Below, one piece after another: positions 27,801 through 36,295 of a DNA stretch of 64,000 nt. The position numbers and the translations under genes were made by a program. Numbering within the stretch: position 1 is the first letter of the stretch; the number at the start of each line of letters is the position of its first letter. The stretch covers positions 778,627-842,626 of the forward strand of contig VXNM01000010.1 in NCBI GenBank assembly GCA_009840545.1, read 5' to 3'. Below the pieces are notes generated by a model that was not told the origin of the DNA, did not search any database, and saw only the letters and a program-made list of their open reading frames with translations. Origin of the DNA: Gammaproteobacteria bacterium (GTDB lineage: Bacteria > Pseudomonadota > Gammaproteobacteria > Pseudomonadales > Azotimanducaceae).

Positions 27801-28542
27801 GGGTTCTGAACTTGAAATGCTTGAGTGGGATGCCAAGGCATACTTCGCTCTCGGAGGAGCCATGCACGATGCTGCAATAACAGCGTGGGGCATCAAAGGT
27901 TGGTACGACTACCTCCGTCCTATTTCAGCGATCCGAGCCATGGCGGATCGCGGACAGAGTAGCGATAGTGAATTGGATTCGTACCACGTTGACGGAATTC
28001 CACTAGTCGATGGTCTGATTGAGTTGGTGGACGAAGAGGACGACTTGGCGGGGAACCAAGGCGAACACGTTGGAAAAATCAAGGTTCTTGGATGGCGCGG
28101 TCCCGACTACATAGAGGATCCAGCTGAGGATGTGGCGGGAGTTGGCTGGATACTTGCGGAGAACTGGTGGCCCTATCAGCGCCCTACGTTTGTCACGCCC
28201 CCATTCGCAGGATTCGTTTCCGGTCACTCTACTTACTCGAGAAGTGCGGCAGAGGTTCTCACTGCATTGACGGGAAGTGCTTACTTTCCGGGAGGAATGA
28301 GTCAGTTCGAAATTGAGGCAAACGAGTTCCTAGTCTTCGAAGATGGTCCGTCGGTCGACATGGTTTTGCAATGGGCCACTTACTACGATGCCGCAGACCA
28401 ATGCAGCCTGTCTCGAATCTGGGGAGGCATCCACCCGCCGGCGGACGACATTCCGGGTCGACGTATTGGGATCGACATTGGCAAGGATGCGTTCGATCTC
28501 GCAAGACGTTACTTCGCGGGCGAAGTCCGCGAAGAGGACTGA
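24841..28542 (+). CDS. Secreted FG-GAP/ASPIC-UnbV protein fused to a vanadium haloperoxidase (PAP2-type) domain
   Basis: The start is placed at ATG 24841, which gives a signal peptide (MRYAIPSLIFTLICVCIVES..SA). A GTG at 24757 in the same frame would add 28 residues. Domains: seven FG-GAP/VCBS blades with DxDGDGDxD loops (~30-440); ASPIC/UnbV domain (GVGARIKV to VLWPDQ); a divergent InlB-type bacterial repeat (YHFSHWTS); then the haloperoxidase region from VSVARRWNEVLL. All PAP2/vanadium-binding motifs are present: KGWYDYLRP (K1019), SGHS (1127) and SRIWGGIHPPADD (S1191, H1198, D1202). It would bind vanadate and oxidise halides with H2O2, or act as a phosphatase, outside the cytoplasm. Joining a beta-propeller and ASPIC module to this enzyme is unusual. 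Next downstream is an outer-membrane barrel gene. Confidence 0.88.
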   Translation: MRYAIPSLIFTLICVCIVESISAQTSRNPHGIRFRQVTDAGFTRVVTNSPVIDYFSDEQTFSGGIAAGDYDQDGDVDLYVVGRPVNPNHLYQNQGDGTFREIGQEMGVDLRHWGSGPAWGDIDGDGDLDLFVGTIERGFYRLFENRVNEEEGRFVDITEESGLIIQSTNTVSALFYDYNVDGYMDLFLSHWGNVYDPRVDTETLFRNNGDNTFTSVSVETGLAAVLTRETHDWSFTPNLSDIDGDGDADLLMSADFGTSEIFRNNGDGTFHRITNKDVVRDQFGMGGAVADYNNDGKMDWFVTSIYNLEFREGQWFGNRLYQNFGGGNFGDATDHAGVADGAWGWGTCAADFDHDGFVDIAQVNGWPQRDAVGKDYTYIPVRFWRHLGTNHASFEEIAGLVGIHDTGEGRGIACFDADQDGDLDVVIMNMSQNHVVYFRNDTSNDHNYLYVKLEGLTENRHGVGARIKVITENGSQIRDLGGSNNYASHNPLQAHFGLGTATTVDIEVLWPDQTTTTFENAPINDVVTVRQTEAATRLVVNGGTGTGGYEEGDEVEVVARDPDRGYHFSHWTSSGGGSFSDIYSATTVFTMPASSVSVTAHYLPGVGPDDDVSVARRWNEVLLEAIRNDYARPTVHARNLFHMSAAMYDAWASFADREQTWLLGTSQSGISCDWERQDDELSDEEISRMRDESVSFAAYRLIIHRFHESIGANPTLRDAETLMDFLNYDSTNLSTDWESGSAAELGNHIAECYIRFGGSDGANEENDYANIAYEPVNPPLRPEFPGNPDIVDLNRWQPLRLEEFIDQAGNPSEEQPDFLSPEWGIVVPFALKEEDLTIYERDDFEYWVFHDPGGPPKFDGLFFEEYKWGFSLVSTWSAHLDPTDGILIDISPASLGNIQEYPISSEYDTYDQFYDYLEGGDPSQGYTSNPVTGEPYEAQLVPRGDYTRVLAEFWADGPDSETPPGHWFVIMNEVNDHPLLERRMEGLGSELEMLEWDAKAYFALGGAMHDAAITAWGIKGWYDYLRPISAIRAMADRGQSSDSELDSYHVDGIPLVDGLIELVDEEDDLAGNQGEHVGKIKVLGWRGPDYIEDPAEDVAGVGWILAENWWPYQRPTFVTPPFAGFVSGHSTYSRSAAEVLTALTGSAYFPGGMSQFEIEANEFLVFEDGPSVDMVLQWATYYDAADQCSLSRIWGGIHPPADDIPGRRIGIDIGKDAFDLARRYFAGEVREED

Positions 28543-28581
28543 GTTAGCCACTTTCTCCAACTTAAGCGGTCGCTTACTGAT

Positions 28582-28722
28582 TTAGAACAGCTGCGACTCA
28601 AAGACCAATCCAATCTTTAGGTCGGTGGTTCCGTTAAGGTTCCAGCTTCGAGGCTGATACCCGTACAATCGCGAATTGTTAGTCGTCATGACTGCACAAC
28701 TTTGCGACCTATCGCTTCGAGA
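28582..28722 (-). pseudogene. Relic of an outer-membrane receptor C-terminus (TonB-dependent-receptor-like)
   Basis: The minus-strand frame reads TTNNSRLYGYQPRSW, then a short stretch ending FESQLF and a stop at 28584-28582. N.R..GYQPRS(W/F) followed by a beta strand ending in Phe is typical of the last strands of TonB-dependent receptors. An in-frame stop at 28725 removes everything upstream. About 47 codons remain. Too short for certainty. Confidence 0.4.
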
Positions 28723-28728
28723 TCATTT

Positions 28729-29529
28729 ATGGAAGAGCACATATCCAAGATTGCTGATGTATTTGCGAAATTAATTCTCGTAGCTTTTTGTGTCATAGTT
28801 TCCCAGTCCATCTCTGCCAGCAATTTCTACTTACGATTTGGTGTTGGTATGGACCAGGCTTCGGATGCAATTTTTTCTGACCGCAATTGTTTGAACCTAT
28901 ATCCGTATGCACTCTATGGGTGTGGACAAGGACCGGATGGACTACCGTACCGATCCGTCGGCGAGTTTGAATCAACCAAGAATTTCGAACTTGGACTGGG
29001 TCACTCAGTTTCCGAACGATTTCGTGTTGAGCTCATGGTTGAACATCGAAGCGAGTTTGAGTTTGTTGGTCGTGCCAATTTCCTCGCGACTGATCTTCAA
29101 CAGGACGTAGCTACTCCCGTCGAAACGACGACAGGCCTATTGATTTCCTACATGGATATCGCCGAATGGGATATCGCTCCCCTCGGAGAAGTAAGCGCTT
29201 ATCTCGGATGGGGTTTCGGTTTCGTACGAAACAAGATCGGCGAGACCCGTATGGATTTTCCCTTCACGATAACAACTCTGCCGGAAAGCTCGACAACAGA
29301 TTTTGCTGGTAGCTTGGCTATAGGAGTTTCGTCTACTTTTGGAACCGCGAGACTCGCACTAGATGCCGAATTACGATATACCTATTTAGGCGAAGTTGTT
29401 ACAGGTCGAAACGTGGGCTATGTGACCTGGAGAAGTGGTGTGCGAGATCCCCTTGCTCTGGATCTAGACTTGACTCGATCACGTCTTAAGCGACTGGGAG
29501 TGAATGTCTCGATTCGTTACTCTCTATGA
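28729..29529 (+). CDS. Outer-membrane beta-barrel protein, 266 residues
   Basis: A signal sequence (LILVAFCVIVSQSISAS) is followed by alternating amphipathic strands: FYLRFGVGM, NFELGLGHSVSERFRVELMVEHR, VSAYLGWGFGFVRN, LAIGVSSTFGTARLALDAELRYTYLG, and a C-terminal VNVSIRYSL. This pattern fits the small OmpA/opacity-type 8-stranded barrels, although the last residue is Leu instead of Phe. The start is set at ATG 28729, and a TTG at 28702 would add nine residues. Substrate or partner unknown. It lies 186 bases after the haloperoxidase fusion in the same orientation and may be co-transcribed. Confidence 0.7.
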   Translation: MEEHISKIADVFAKLILVAFCVIVSQSISASNFYLRFGVGMDQASDAIFSDRNCLNLYPYALYGCGQGPDGLPYRSVGEFESTKNFELGLGHSVSERFRVELMVEHRSEFEFVGRANFLATDLQQDVATPVETTTGLLISYMDIAEWDIAPLGEVSAYLGWGFGFVRNKIGETRMDFPFTITTLPESSTTDFAGSLAIGVSSTFGTARLALDAELRYTYLGEVVTGRNVGYVTWRSGVRDPLALDLDLTRSRLKRLGVNVSIRYSL

Positions 29530-29724
29530 CGCATCTCCAATCTCCAGTTGCTCAATGTGTTAGAGAATGACTTAAGAAACGGGTCACTGACGAATATCGC
29601 GAGCGAGATCCTGCGATTGAGCAACTTCGGTCAAATTAAATGGATCTATGACGCAGATGAGAAGAAATGCTCCACTGGACGATGAACAGACCAAATTCGG
29701 TATTCTTGGATACGTGTCTTACGC

Positions 29725-29973
29725 ATGAAGCTTATCGACAGATTCGTGCTGACTGAAGAAAAGAAGCGAAAAATCTGGTTCCATGCTTCGTGCATAGGTT
29801 TGATCGGGTTCATTCAGATCATAGCAATCGGATTGATTCTGCTGAGCGACATGACCTTGTTCGCGCGCGCCACTGCTTTTGGGCCGCCTTTCTTGCTACC
29901 TTTGCTAATTTTGTTGTCGGCAGTTTTCACCTCATTGGTGTACTTAACAATCTACAACTTAATTAAGAGGTAA
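29725..29973 (+). CDS. Small membrane protein, 82 residues
   Basis: Family not recognised. The N-terminus is basic (LTEEKKRKIW) and is followed by two hydrophobic segments (~21-41 and ~52-77) with a short loop, ending LIKR. This is a plausible two-helix inner-membrane protein with both ends in the cytoplasm. No good ribosome binding site is seen before ATG 29725 and there is no close neighbour, so it could be a chance open frame. The hydrophobic pattern argues for a real gene. Confidence 0.45.
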   Translation: MKLIDRFVLTEEKKRKIWFHASCIGLIGFIQIIAIGLILLSDMTLFARATAFGPPFLLPLLILLSAVFTSLVYLTIYNLIKR

Positions 29974-30294
29974 AGGACTTCATTCTCGCGCACCCAAGCT
30001 CGAGGTTTGATTTCGCTGTTTGCGTGCGACTCACTCTAGCAGAAAGTTATAGATCCAGTCTTCAGTAACCTTCACCGATCAAGAGATTCTGTGAAGATGG
30101 CGAGAGTTTGACTGACGTTCAAAGGCCGGATTTGTACCTATGACATAATCGCTTTGGGGATAGAGCCAATTAGGTTAGTCGAGGATTAGAGACTTGGCTT
30201 CATCGTTCCTCAAAACCGCTGGCCGAGTCCTGTCTATTGAATTGCCAAGATCGCCTTTGCCGTTTCCGATTTTGAAAACTGTGCCAATGGAAGT
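29974..30294. other. Intergenic, no gene seen
   Basis: I see nothing supportable in this 321-base stretch apart from the upstream region of the SulP gene. Confidence 0.5.
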
Positions 30295-31950
30295 ATGAAT
30301 CTACCGTTTTTGGGCGAATACAGTTTAAACACACTTCGAGGCGACATTCTCGGAGGTCTAACTGCTACTGTAATTTCCATGCCCATCGCGGTAGCGTTCG
30401 GAGTGGCATCCGGACTCGGTGCTATTGCAGGACTATACGGTGCCATTGCAGTAGGTTTCTTTGCGGCTGTATTTGGTGGAACCAACACCCAAATTTCCAA
30501 ACCGACCGCCCCTATGACAGTCGCGATGGCTGTAATTGTTACCACCTATGCAGACACGTTTGGACAAGCTTTTGCGATAGTCGTCATAGCTGGAATCTTC
30601 CAAATTCTATTGGGAATTTCGAGGATTGGACGCTATGTCGCATACACCCCGCGAGTTGTCGTGTCGGGGTTCATGTCGGGAATCGGCTTAATCATCATGA
30701 CAATGCACTTGTTGCCTCTGATGGGTGCGGAACCGTCTCACGGTGGTGCATTGGGGACACTAGCCGAGCTTCCAGAGGCAATAAATAGCGTTAATTTTCA
30801 AGCTCTTGCCGTTGGTTGCTTAGCGTTAGCAATCACTATTCTTTGGCCATCAAAGGTAGGAAAATTCTTACCGGGTCCCGTCGTCGCAATTGTCGTTGGG
30901 ACAGTGATCAGCATTTTCTGGTTGACCGACGTTCCCACTGTTGGTCAATTGCCAACAGGACTGCCAACGATTCAAGCTGAATTTCCCAGTCTTTCATTCA
31001 TTCTTCGTTCTCTGGAACCAGCGTTGATTCTGGCTCTGTTGGGATCGGTAGACAGCCTCATTACATCTCTAGTGGCTGACACATTGACTGGTACCCGTCA
31101 CAAGTCCAACCGAGAGCTGATCGGTCAGGGCATTGGCAATATTGCATCAGGTCTCATCGGTGGATTGCCTTGCTCGGGGTCCACTTCCGGTACAGTTACG
31201 AACATACGTGCTGGTGGTAAAACTAAGGTCTCGGGAGTCCTATACGCATTGCTCATGCTGGGACTCTTGCTAGGGTTGGGAGCGTTTGTAGAACCCATTC
31301 CTCTTGCAGCGCTTGCGGCAGTACTGATCAAGGTTGGATGGGGAATTATCGATTGGAGAATCGTGTCACGTATCCATCGTGTCAATCGAGTCCAAGTGAT
31401 TGTGTTCCTTCTGACGCTATGCCTTACTTGCTTTGTCAGTTTGATAGTTGCAGTGGCCGTAGGATTGATTGTCGCGTCAATGGCACACGCACAAACTCTG
31501 GAAAAGTTTGAACTCGATAGTGTGATCTCGGTGCCAATCTTGGATCAAGTGTTCTTGGGTGAGAACGTAGATGCAAGTACAGTAGATCCCTACAGTGCAC
31601 GGGTCGGTCTAGTTTCCCTAAAGGGTATTTTTTCTGTTGCTTCGTCATCGAATCTCGTCGAGGCCATTGCCAAGGATATTCAAGATCACGAAGTAGTCAT
31701 TTTCGACTTCTCAGAAACCTTGTATATGGATGACAGTGCGGCCATGGTCATAGACCAACTAACGGAAGTAGCAATGCAGAACAACACAACATTTATCGTG
31801 GCTTGCTTGCACGGAGCTGTTGAACAGTCGTTGACTGCACTCGACATCCTTCGGCAAATTCCAGATAAACACATCGTTGAAACGATGGACGAGGCAAGGA
31901 AATTGGCACGCCAGATTTTGGAACCCACTAATCTCGCGGAAAACCAGTAG
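30295..31950 (+). CDS. SulP family anion transporter with STAS domain
   Basis: SulP/SLC26 proteins carry sulfate, bicarbonate or similar anions across the inner membrane. The N-terminus has the family signature: RGDILGGLTATVISMPIAVAFG, broken here at residue ~16 onward, then YGAIAVGFFAAVFGGTNTQISKPTAPM, a glycine-rich region that forms the anion site. There are about ten to twelve hydrophobic segments to residue ~400, with GGLPCSGSTSGTVTNIRAGG at ~290. A C-terminal STAS domain (~425-540) contains LYMDDSAAMVIDQL. Length 551 is normal. The substrate cannot be told from sequence by eye: marine relatives include Na+/HCO3- (BicA-type) and sulfate carriers. It stands alone with its own upstream region. 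Confidence 0.9.
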   Translation: MNLPFLGEYSLNTLRGDILGGLTATVISMPIAVAFGVASGLGAIAGLYGAIAVGFFAAVFGGTNTQISKPTAPMTVAMAVIVTTYADTFGQAFAIVVIAGIFQILLGISRIGRYVAYTPRVVVSGFMSGIGLIIMTMHLLPLMGAEPSHGGALGTLAELPEAINSVNFQALAVGCLALAITILWPSKVGKFLPGPVVAIVVGTVISIFWLTDVPTVGQLPTGLPTIQAEFPSLSFILRSLEPALILALLGSVDSLITSLVADTLTGTRHKSNRELIGQGIGNIASGLIGGLPCSGSTSGTVTNIRAGGKTKVSGVLYALLMLGLLLGLGAFVEPIPLAALAAVLIKVGWGIIDWRIVSRIHRVNRVQVIVFLLTLCLTCFVSLIVAVAVGLIVASMAHAQTLEKFELDSVISVPILDQVFLGENVDASTVDPYSARVGLVSLKGIFSVASSSNLVEAIAKDIQDHEVVIFDFSETLYMDDSAAMVIDQLTEVAMQNNTTFIVACLHGAVEQSLTALDILRQIPDKHIVETMDEARKLARQILEPTNLAENQ

Positions 31951-32189
31951 ATTAGGTTCGTTGACACTGCGCAACATTAGCGCGAAAAAACCCGGAAAGA
32001 AATTCTCCGCGCCACCGATTTCTGTTCAGATCTGGTGATCTATCGTCATTGCCTTTCAGCATTCAAGATTGCGCATCTGGACAGGCCAGCATCTGGATCG
32101 ATCCGTTGGCCTCAGGACAGTTCGAAGAGTGAAACTTCCGATTGTGAAGCGTAGCGGTAACTACTTTGCGATTGGATGCATCCAGAACT
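31951..32189. other. Intergenic between SulP gene and the next operon
   Basis: No gene or terminator with a U-tract recognised. Several frames stay open for 20-50 codons near 32060-32220 but none shows a family motif. Confidence 0.4.
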
Positions 32190-32324
32190 ATGGCACTAAG
32201 GAAAAAGAAAGATGAGACGGGTGGCACTCAGTACGGCTTGCAAGTGTTGGGGACCGCCTCAAGCATCCAAATTGATTGGACACTGTTGATCGTGAACCGG
32301 CACACATTGGGCACTAGTATTTGA
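32190..32324 (+). CDS. Possible 44-residue leader ORF coupled to the next gene
   Basis: ATG 32190 starts a short frame (MALRKKKDETGG... ending HTLGTSI) whose TGA (32322-32324) overlaps the TTG start of the next gene (32321-32323). That is the arrangement expected for translational coupling, and it would explain how a gene with a TTG start and no ribosome binding site is translated. No AGGAG precedes this ATG either and the peptide is not recognised, so this may be chance. Confidence 0.3.
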   Translation: MALRKKKDETGGTQYGLQVLGTASSIQIDWTLLIVNRHTLGTSI

Positions 32325-35300
32325 TTTCTAACGAAGTACGTGACTCAATAAGAGTCCTTGCATGCCTTGTCCGCCTCGACTTAAGGCACCTGAATCGCCG
32401 GATTACAAATCCATTGCTTTTGGGTTCGTTGATTCTCCTGCTTCTTGGTTTCTTGCTCACCCTTAGTACATTTCACAATTTTGCTTCGGAGTATGCCTTA
32501 CTGCACGGCGTCTCCAATCCCAAGTACGCGATGGGCGGCTACGAACCAATGTTGTTTTACGCGTGTATTGCAGTTTCGTTGGTTTTCGCTCTTCGTCTCC
32601 CCAGCTACAGGGAAGAGTCCCATGACAGCGTCGTGATCGTCTACCGCTCGCCGAGCAATTTTCTGCTGGCGCTCTCGCAAGTGGTAACCCCGATTCTTTT
32701 CGTGTTTGGCACCGTGGTCACTCTGGCTTTCTTGTACCAATTGCTGGCATTCGTCGATGTTTTCCATCGACCTGGAATTGTGGAACCTTTTGAGCCTCAA
32801 TCACTCGCATTTGTACTGCTCAATCTTCTTGTTGCGCTCTTGTTCTGGACTAGCTTGGCGACCCTGCTAGCTCAGGTATTCAAGAGTGCTGCAATGGGAT
32901 TTATCGGCACACTTGTACTTTTGATGATTCAGGCGAACATTGAACCTTTGCTGCCAGCCGATTTGGGTTCCTTTACGTTTGGCTATGGTGCTGCAAGCCT
33001 GTTTGTCTCGGATCTCGCTCCCAACTACTGGGACATTCGACATCTTTTCTACTTCCTTTCAGTTCCTTGCCTCGCCTTTGCGTTGGTCAACGCCGTTGCC
33101 ACACTGAATGTCCGTTCGGACCCTTCGAAACGAACTGTCTATACCCCTTTGGCTGCAGTCCTTGCCACGCTATGCGTGGTGAGTCAAGCTGTGGTTCATG
33201 GAGTGAGCTTGAATGGGGTCAATCAACATCGATCATGGATTCAAGCATTTGACGAGAACGCCCTATCCACCGGACATACAGTACTTGTCAAGACGGTAAG
33301 AGGCAATGTGAAAGTTATGCCAGGGTCTCGTCTTACTCTACAACTGGAGTACACGGTGGAATTGAGAGACGGTAGCTCCGATTCAGGTTCAGCAGAAGGG
33401 TCCACACTCATATTTGGTTTCAATCCGGGAATGAAGGTTGAGCGGATTCGATGCTCCGGTCTCGAAGTAGATTACTCCCACAAGAAAGGAATACTTGAGA
33501 TTGACATTGAGCCTTGCGAGCCTAACGAAAACGGAGAGTACGCGTTTGAGCTGGCGGCGACCGGAAAGCCAGTTCCACACTACCTAGTTGGGCACATTCC
33601 TCGAAGTGGCCACTACGATTTGGACCCTCAAATGCTCCGACTCATGGGGCAAAGATCTAGTATTTTCACCTCGGACTACGTGGCATTAACCCCTCTGAGC
33701 CATTGGTATCCGCGACTCTTGGTTCCACCATCGAGTTTCGAGGAACTCGCAGCGGCCAATCCGAGAGATTTCTCCTTGACGATAGAACTGAGCCCCAAAT
33801 CGTGGACGATGGTGACAACAGGCGGGGCAGTGTTCAATGAGGAAGATTCCCGAGACGATGTCGTTGTGCTCAACGGCAAGTTTCACTCCATAGGGTTGTT
33901 AGCGGCTGACTTTCGCATCGACACACATTCTGTCGAGTCCACCGACGTGAACGTGCTCGTGCACAAACGACATGCAAAGCGACTTGATCGTAACAAAGTG
34001 CTGACGGATGGGCTTGTGAAGAGAGTGAGCGAGGCTCTGACCAAACTGCAATCCTACGGAATCGAATACCCCCGAGAACAGTTTTCCATTGTTGAGATTC
34101 CAGACACACTGACACAGCTGAACAGGGAGAACGAACAAAACGTTGGGTTGGAGTCGATCATGGTGTATCGGGAATCAGGACTTCCCTTTGCGTCTACGAC
34201 ATGGTTAGACTGGCGTTATGAATTAGCAGTCTCCAACGAGTCAGACTCTGATTTCCATGAACAGCAACTCGGCTTCTGGTTGGGATATTTTTGGACCAAT
34301 CCCATTTTCAATCATACCTACGAGGATGTAATCATTGGATCGCTTCTCGGAGGTCGAGTAGATTGGGCGAACGAAAAGTCAGCCCTTGCGGGACTAGTAC
34401 TAGAGTCATTGCTTCTCAACCTTTTGGATAGCTCGGAATACCGATTTGATTTCGACTTGGCAAATTCGATAGCTTCCGAATCTCGGGTAAATCTTCCTTA
34501 TGTATGGGCTCAGCGGCGCGGCCAAGTTGGTAACGACCTGCGTGACTTTGAAACGACATATTTGGAATCCAATGCCTACTGGGATTCGATTGAGCGATTG
34601 TTTATGACTCCTGGAACTAGCCAGAACAAGAGCCATGGGGAATTGCGACGGAGTAAACGAGCGCAGAGACTTCGTGTTCTCAAGCTAGGCGAGCTGCTTG
34701 GTGACTCATTCGACGACGAGACAATTGCTGCAATGTTGTCAGCCATCATGGGTACGAACGATCAGGAACCTGTCAACATGGATCATCTAATCCATGGGGC
34801 TGAGAATGTCGATATGGACATTGAGTCACTAATTCGGAATACCCTGCTAAACACCAAGCTAGCAGGAATTAACTTCTCAGTAGCGCAACAGGTGGAGTCG
34901 GAAGTTCCCAATGAACACGGACACCGCTTCAAAACTGTCTTGGAGCTTCGCAACAGTGAAGACACCGTAGGCTATGTAACTTTTCTGATTCAGGAAGTTC
35001 GTGAAACGTCTGGGGGAGACCAGACATTTTTTATGGGAACCAACTTCAGTCGTGTGGGCCCGTTTGAATTGGAAGCCAAGAGCTCGTACAGACTTGCCGT
35101 AAATACCGAAGATTTGCTATGGCCTCTGAACGCAAACACGTTTCTGTCTCTCAATCGAGGACTAGTTCGAGTATCTGTCGCACAATCCCCAGTTACGAAA
35201 GATCAAATCGTTCCAGAAGACTCTCCAAACGGATGGTATTCCTTTGAACCTTCACTATGGAATTCCGAAACGAACGAAAACGAAGTTATAGTTGACGACT

Positions 35301-35830
35301 TAGACCCGGGGTTTGAAATTCCTCCGTCAAACTACCGAGAGAGACGTTTCACTTGGTCGTTAGGAAGAGATTTGTTTCGTGCCCCTCATGCTCGCGAAGA
35401 AGGAATGGACAACGGGCTTCCTGTTGGTCTCAACCCTGTAGGCCCGTGGGTCCGCAGCAGTGGTCTAGGTGGTTGGGGCAGATATCGCCACACATATGCG
35501 CTAGCTGACAGCACTAAGACTGGAATCCATCGAGTTTCCTTTAATGCAGAGATTCCCAAAGTGGGTAGATGGTCGTTGTCCTATCACCTTCCCTACGTCT
35601 CCTATTTTCTTGATTTTCAGCGGGCCACGTTGGGCGATTACGACATTGTTGTGACGGTCGAAGACAAAGAGTGGAAGTTAGCGATTAGCGCAGAAGATTG
35701 GGTTGCTGGATGGAATGAGATTGCGACGCTTGACATTGAGTCGGATGGTAGAGCTAGCGTCTCTGTAAGCAATGAGAACAACGAACCCTACGTGTTTGCA
35801 GACGCCATCAAATGGACTTACTTGGATTAA
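32321..35830 (+). CDS. Large membrane fusion: ABC-2-type permease, M1-peptidase-like region, golvesin-like C-terminal domain
   Basis: 1169 residues. An in-frame stop lies just upstream and no ATG/GTG is available nearby, so the start is TTG 32321. Residues ~25-305 hold about seven membrane helices arranged as in ABC-2 permeases (LRHLNRRITNPLLLGSLILL at the start). A periplasmic part follows with beta-rich sequence and a region laid out like M1/gluzincin aminopeptidases, but the zinc motif HExxH is absent: SDFHEQQLGFWLGYFW stands where it would be expected. The last ~115 residues (GGWGRYRHTYALADSTKTG to FADAIKWTYLD) resemble golvesin/xanthan-lyase carbohydrate-binding-like domains. Permease-M1 fusions are known in other bacteria, usually beside an ABC ATPase, but none is adjacent here. 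Function unknown. Confidence 0.65.
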   Translation: MISNEVRDSIRVLACLVRLDLRHLNRRITNPLLLGSLILLLLGFLLTLSTFHNFASEYALLHGVSNPKYAMGGYEPMLFYACIAVSLVFALRLPSYREESHDSVVIVYRSPSNFLLALSQVVTPILFVFGTVVTLAFLYQLLAFVDVFHRPGIVEPFEPQSLAFVLLNLLVALLFWTSLATLLAQVFKSAAMGFIGTLVLLMIQANIEPLLPADLGSFTFGYGAASLFVSDLAPNYWDIRHLFYFLSVPCLAFALVNAVATLNVRSDPSKRTVYTPLAAVLATLCVVSQAVVHGVSLNGVNQHRSWIQAFDENALSTGHTVLVKTVRGNVKVMPGSRLTLQLEYTVELRDGSSDSGSAEGSTLIFGFNPGMKVERIRCSGLEVDYSHKKGILEIDIEPCEPNENGEYAFELAATGKPVPHYLVGHIPRSGHYDLDPQMLRLMGQRSSIFTSDYVALTPLSHWYPRLLVPPSSFEELAAANPRDFSLTIELSPKSWTMVTTGGAVFNEEDSRDDVVVLNGKFHSIGLLAADFRIDTHSVESTDVNVLVHKRHAKRLDRNKVLTDGLVKRVSEALTKLQSYGIEYPREQFSIVEIPDTLTQLNRENEQNVGLESIMVYRESGLPFASTTWLDWRYELAVSNESDSDFHEQQLGFWLGYFWTNPIFNHTYEDVIIGSLLGGRVDWANEKSALAGLVLESLLLNLLDSSEYRFDFDLANSIASESRVNLPYVWAQRRGQVGNDLRDFETTYLESNAYWDSIERLFMTPGTSQNKSHGELRRSKRAQRLRVLKLGELLGDSFDDETIAAMLSAIMGTNDQEPVNMDHLIHGAENVDMDIESLIRNTLLNTKLAGINFSVAQQVESEVPNEHGHRFKTVLELRNSEDTVGYVTFLIQEVRETSGGDQTFFMGTNFSRVGPFELEAKSSYRLAVNTEDLLWPLNANTFLSLNRGLVRVSVAQSPVTKDQIVPEDSPNGWYSFEPSLWNSETNENEVIVDDLDPGFEIPPSNYRERRFTWSLGRDLFRAPHAREEGMDNGLPVGLNPVGPWVRSSGLGGWGRYRHTYALADSTKTGIHRVSFNAEIPKVGRWSLSYHLPYVSYFLDFQRATLGDYDIVVTVEDKEWKLAISAEDWVAGWNEIATLDIESDGRASVSVSNENNEPYVFADAIKWTYLD

Positions 35831-36295
35831 CTAGAGATGCTTCTGTCTGGGGTGCTAGTACGGATAGGATTCGCCGTTGAATTGCTAGAACGTTGCATCC
35901 GACTTGCACTCATTCCATTCCACACAGCGTCTAGGTCCTAGCGCTACGAGAATGGTAGTGGATAGAAAAAGCTAATGGTCTTAGCTAGTACTAAAGCACT
36001 TAAGCTCGTGAGACACAGCTAGCCCAGAGCCTTCTTGGGTTGCTCGTTGCTGGTTTCCAGATCCAGTTCCAGTTCCCAATGCCGGCACTGTGACTGACGT
36101 CCAAATTGTCATAAACATTGGTAATTCTCTCGACTGATCTTATGAACTCTTTCGCATTTGACTTTTCCGGACTGCACCGTCAAAGGCGTAAACTAAAACA
36201 ATCCTGCAGTAGACTTCAGAAGTAACTCGGACGAGCAGTTCCATATTGTGACCGAACATGAAATGAAACTTCACGTATTGATAAAGGAGTACATC
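35831..36295. other. Intergenic, no gene seen
   Basis: This contains one copy of a short imperfect repeat (36021-36058) that recurs at 36959-36996. Nothing else is recognised. Confidence 0.45.
36021..36058 (+). repeat. Short imperfect intergenic repeat, copy 1
   Basis: AGCCCAGAGCCTTCTTGGG followed by TTGCTCGTTGCTGGT. The copy at 36959-36996 matches about 70% of positions, and the two flank the 36296 gene. It contains a small CCCA/TGGG hairpin. Confidence 0.35.
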
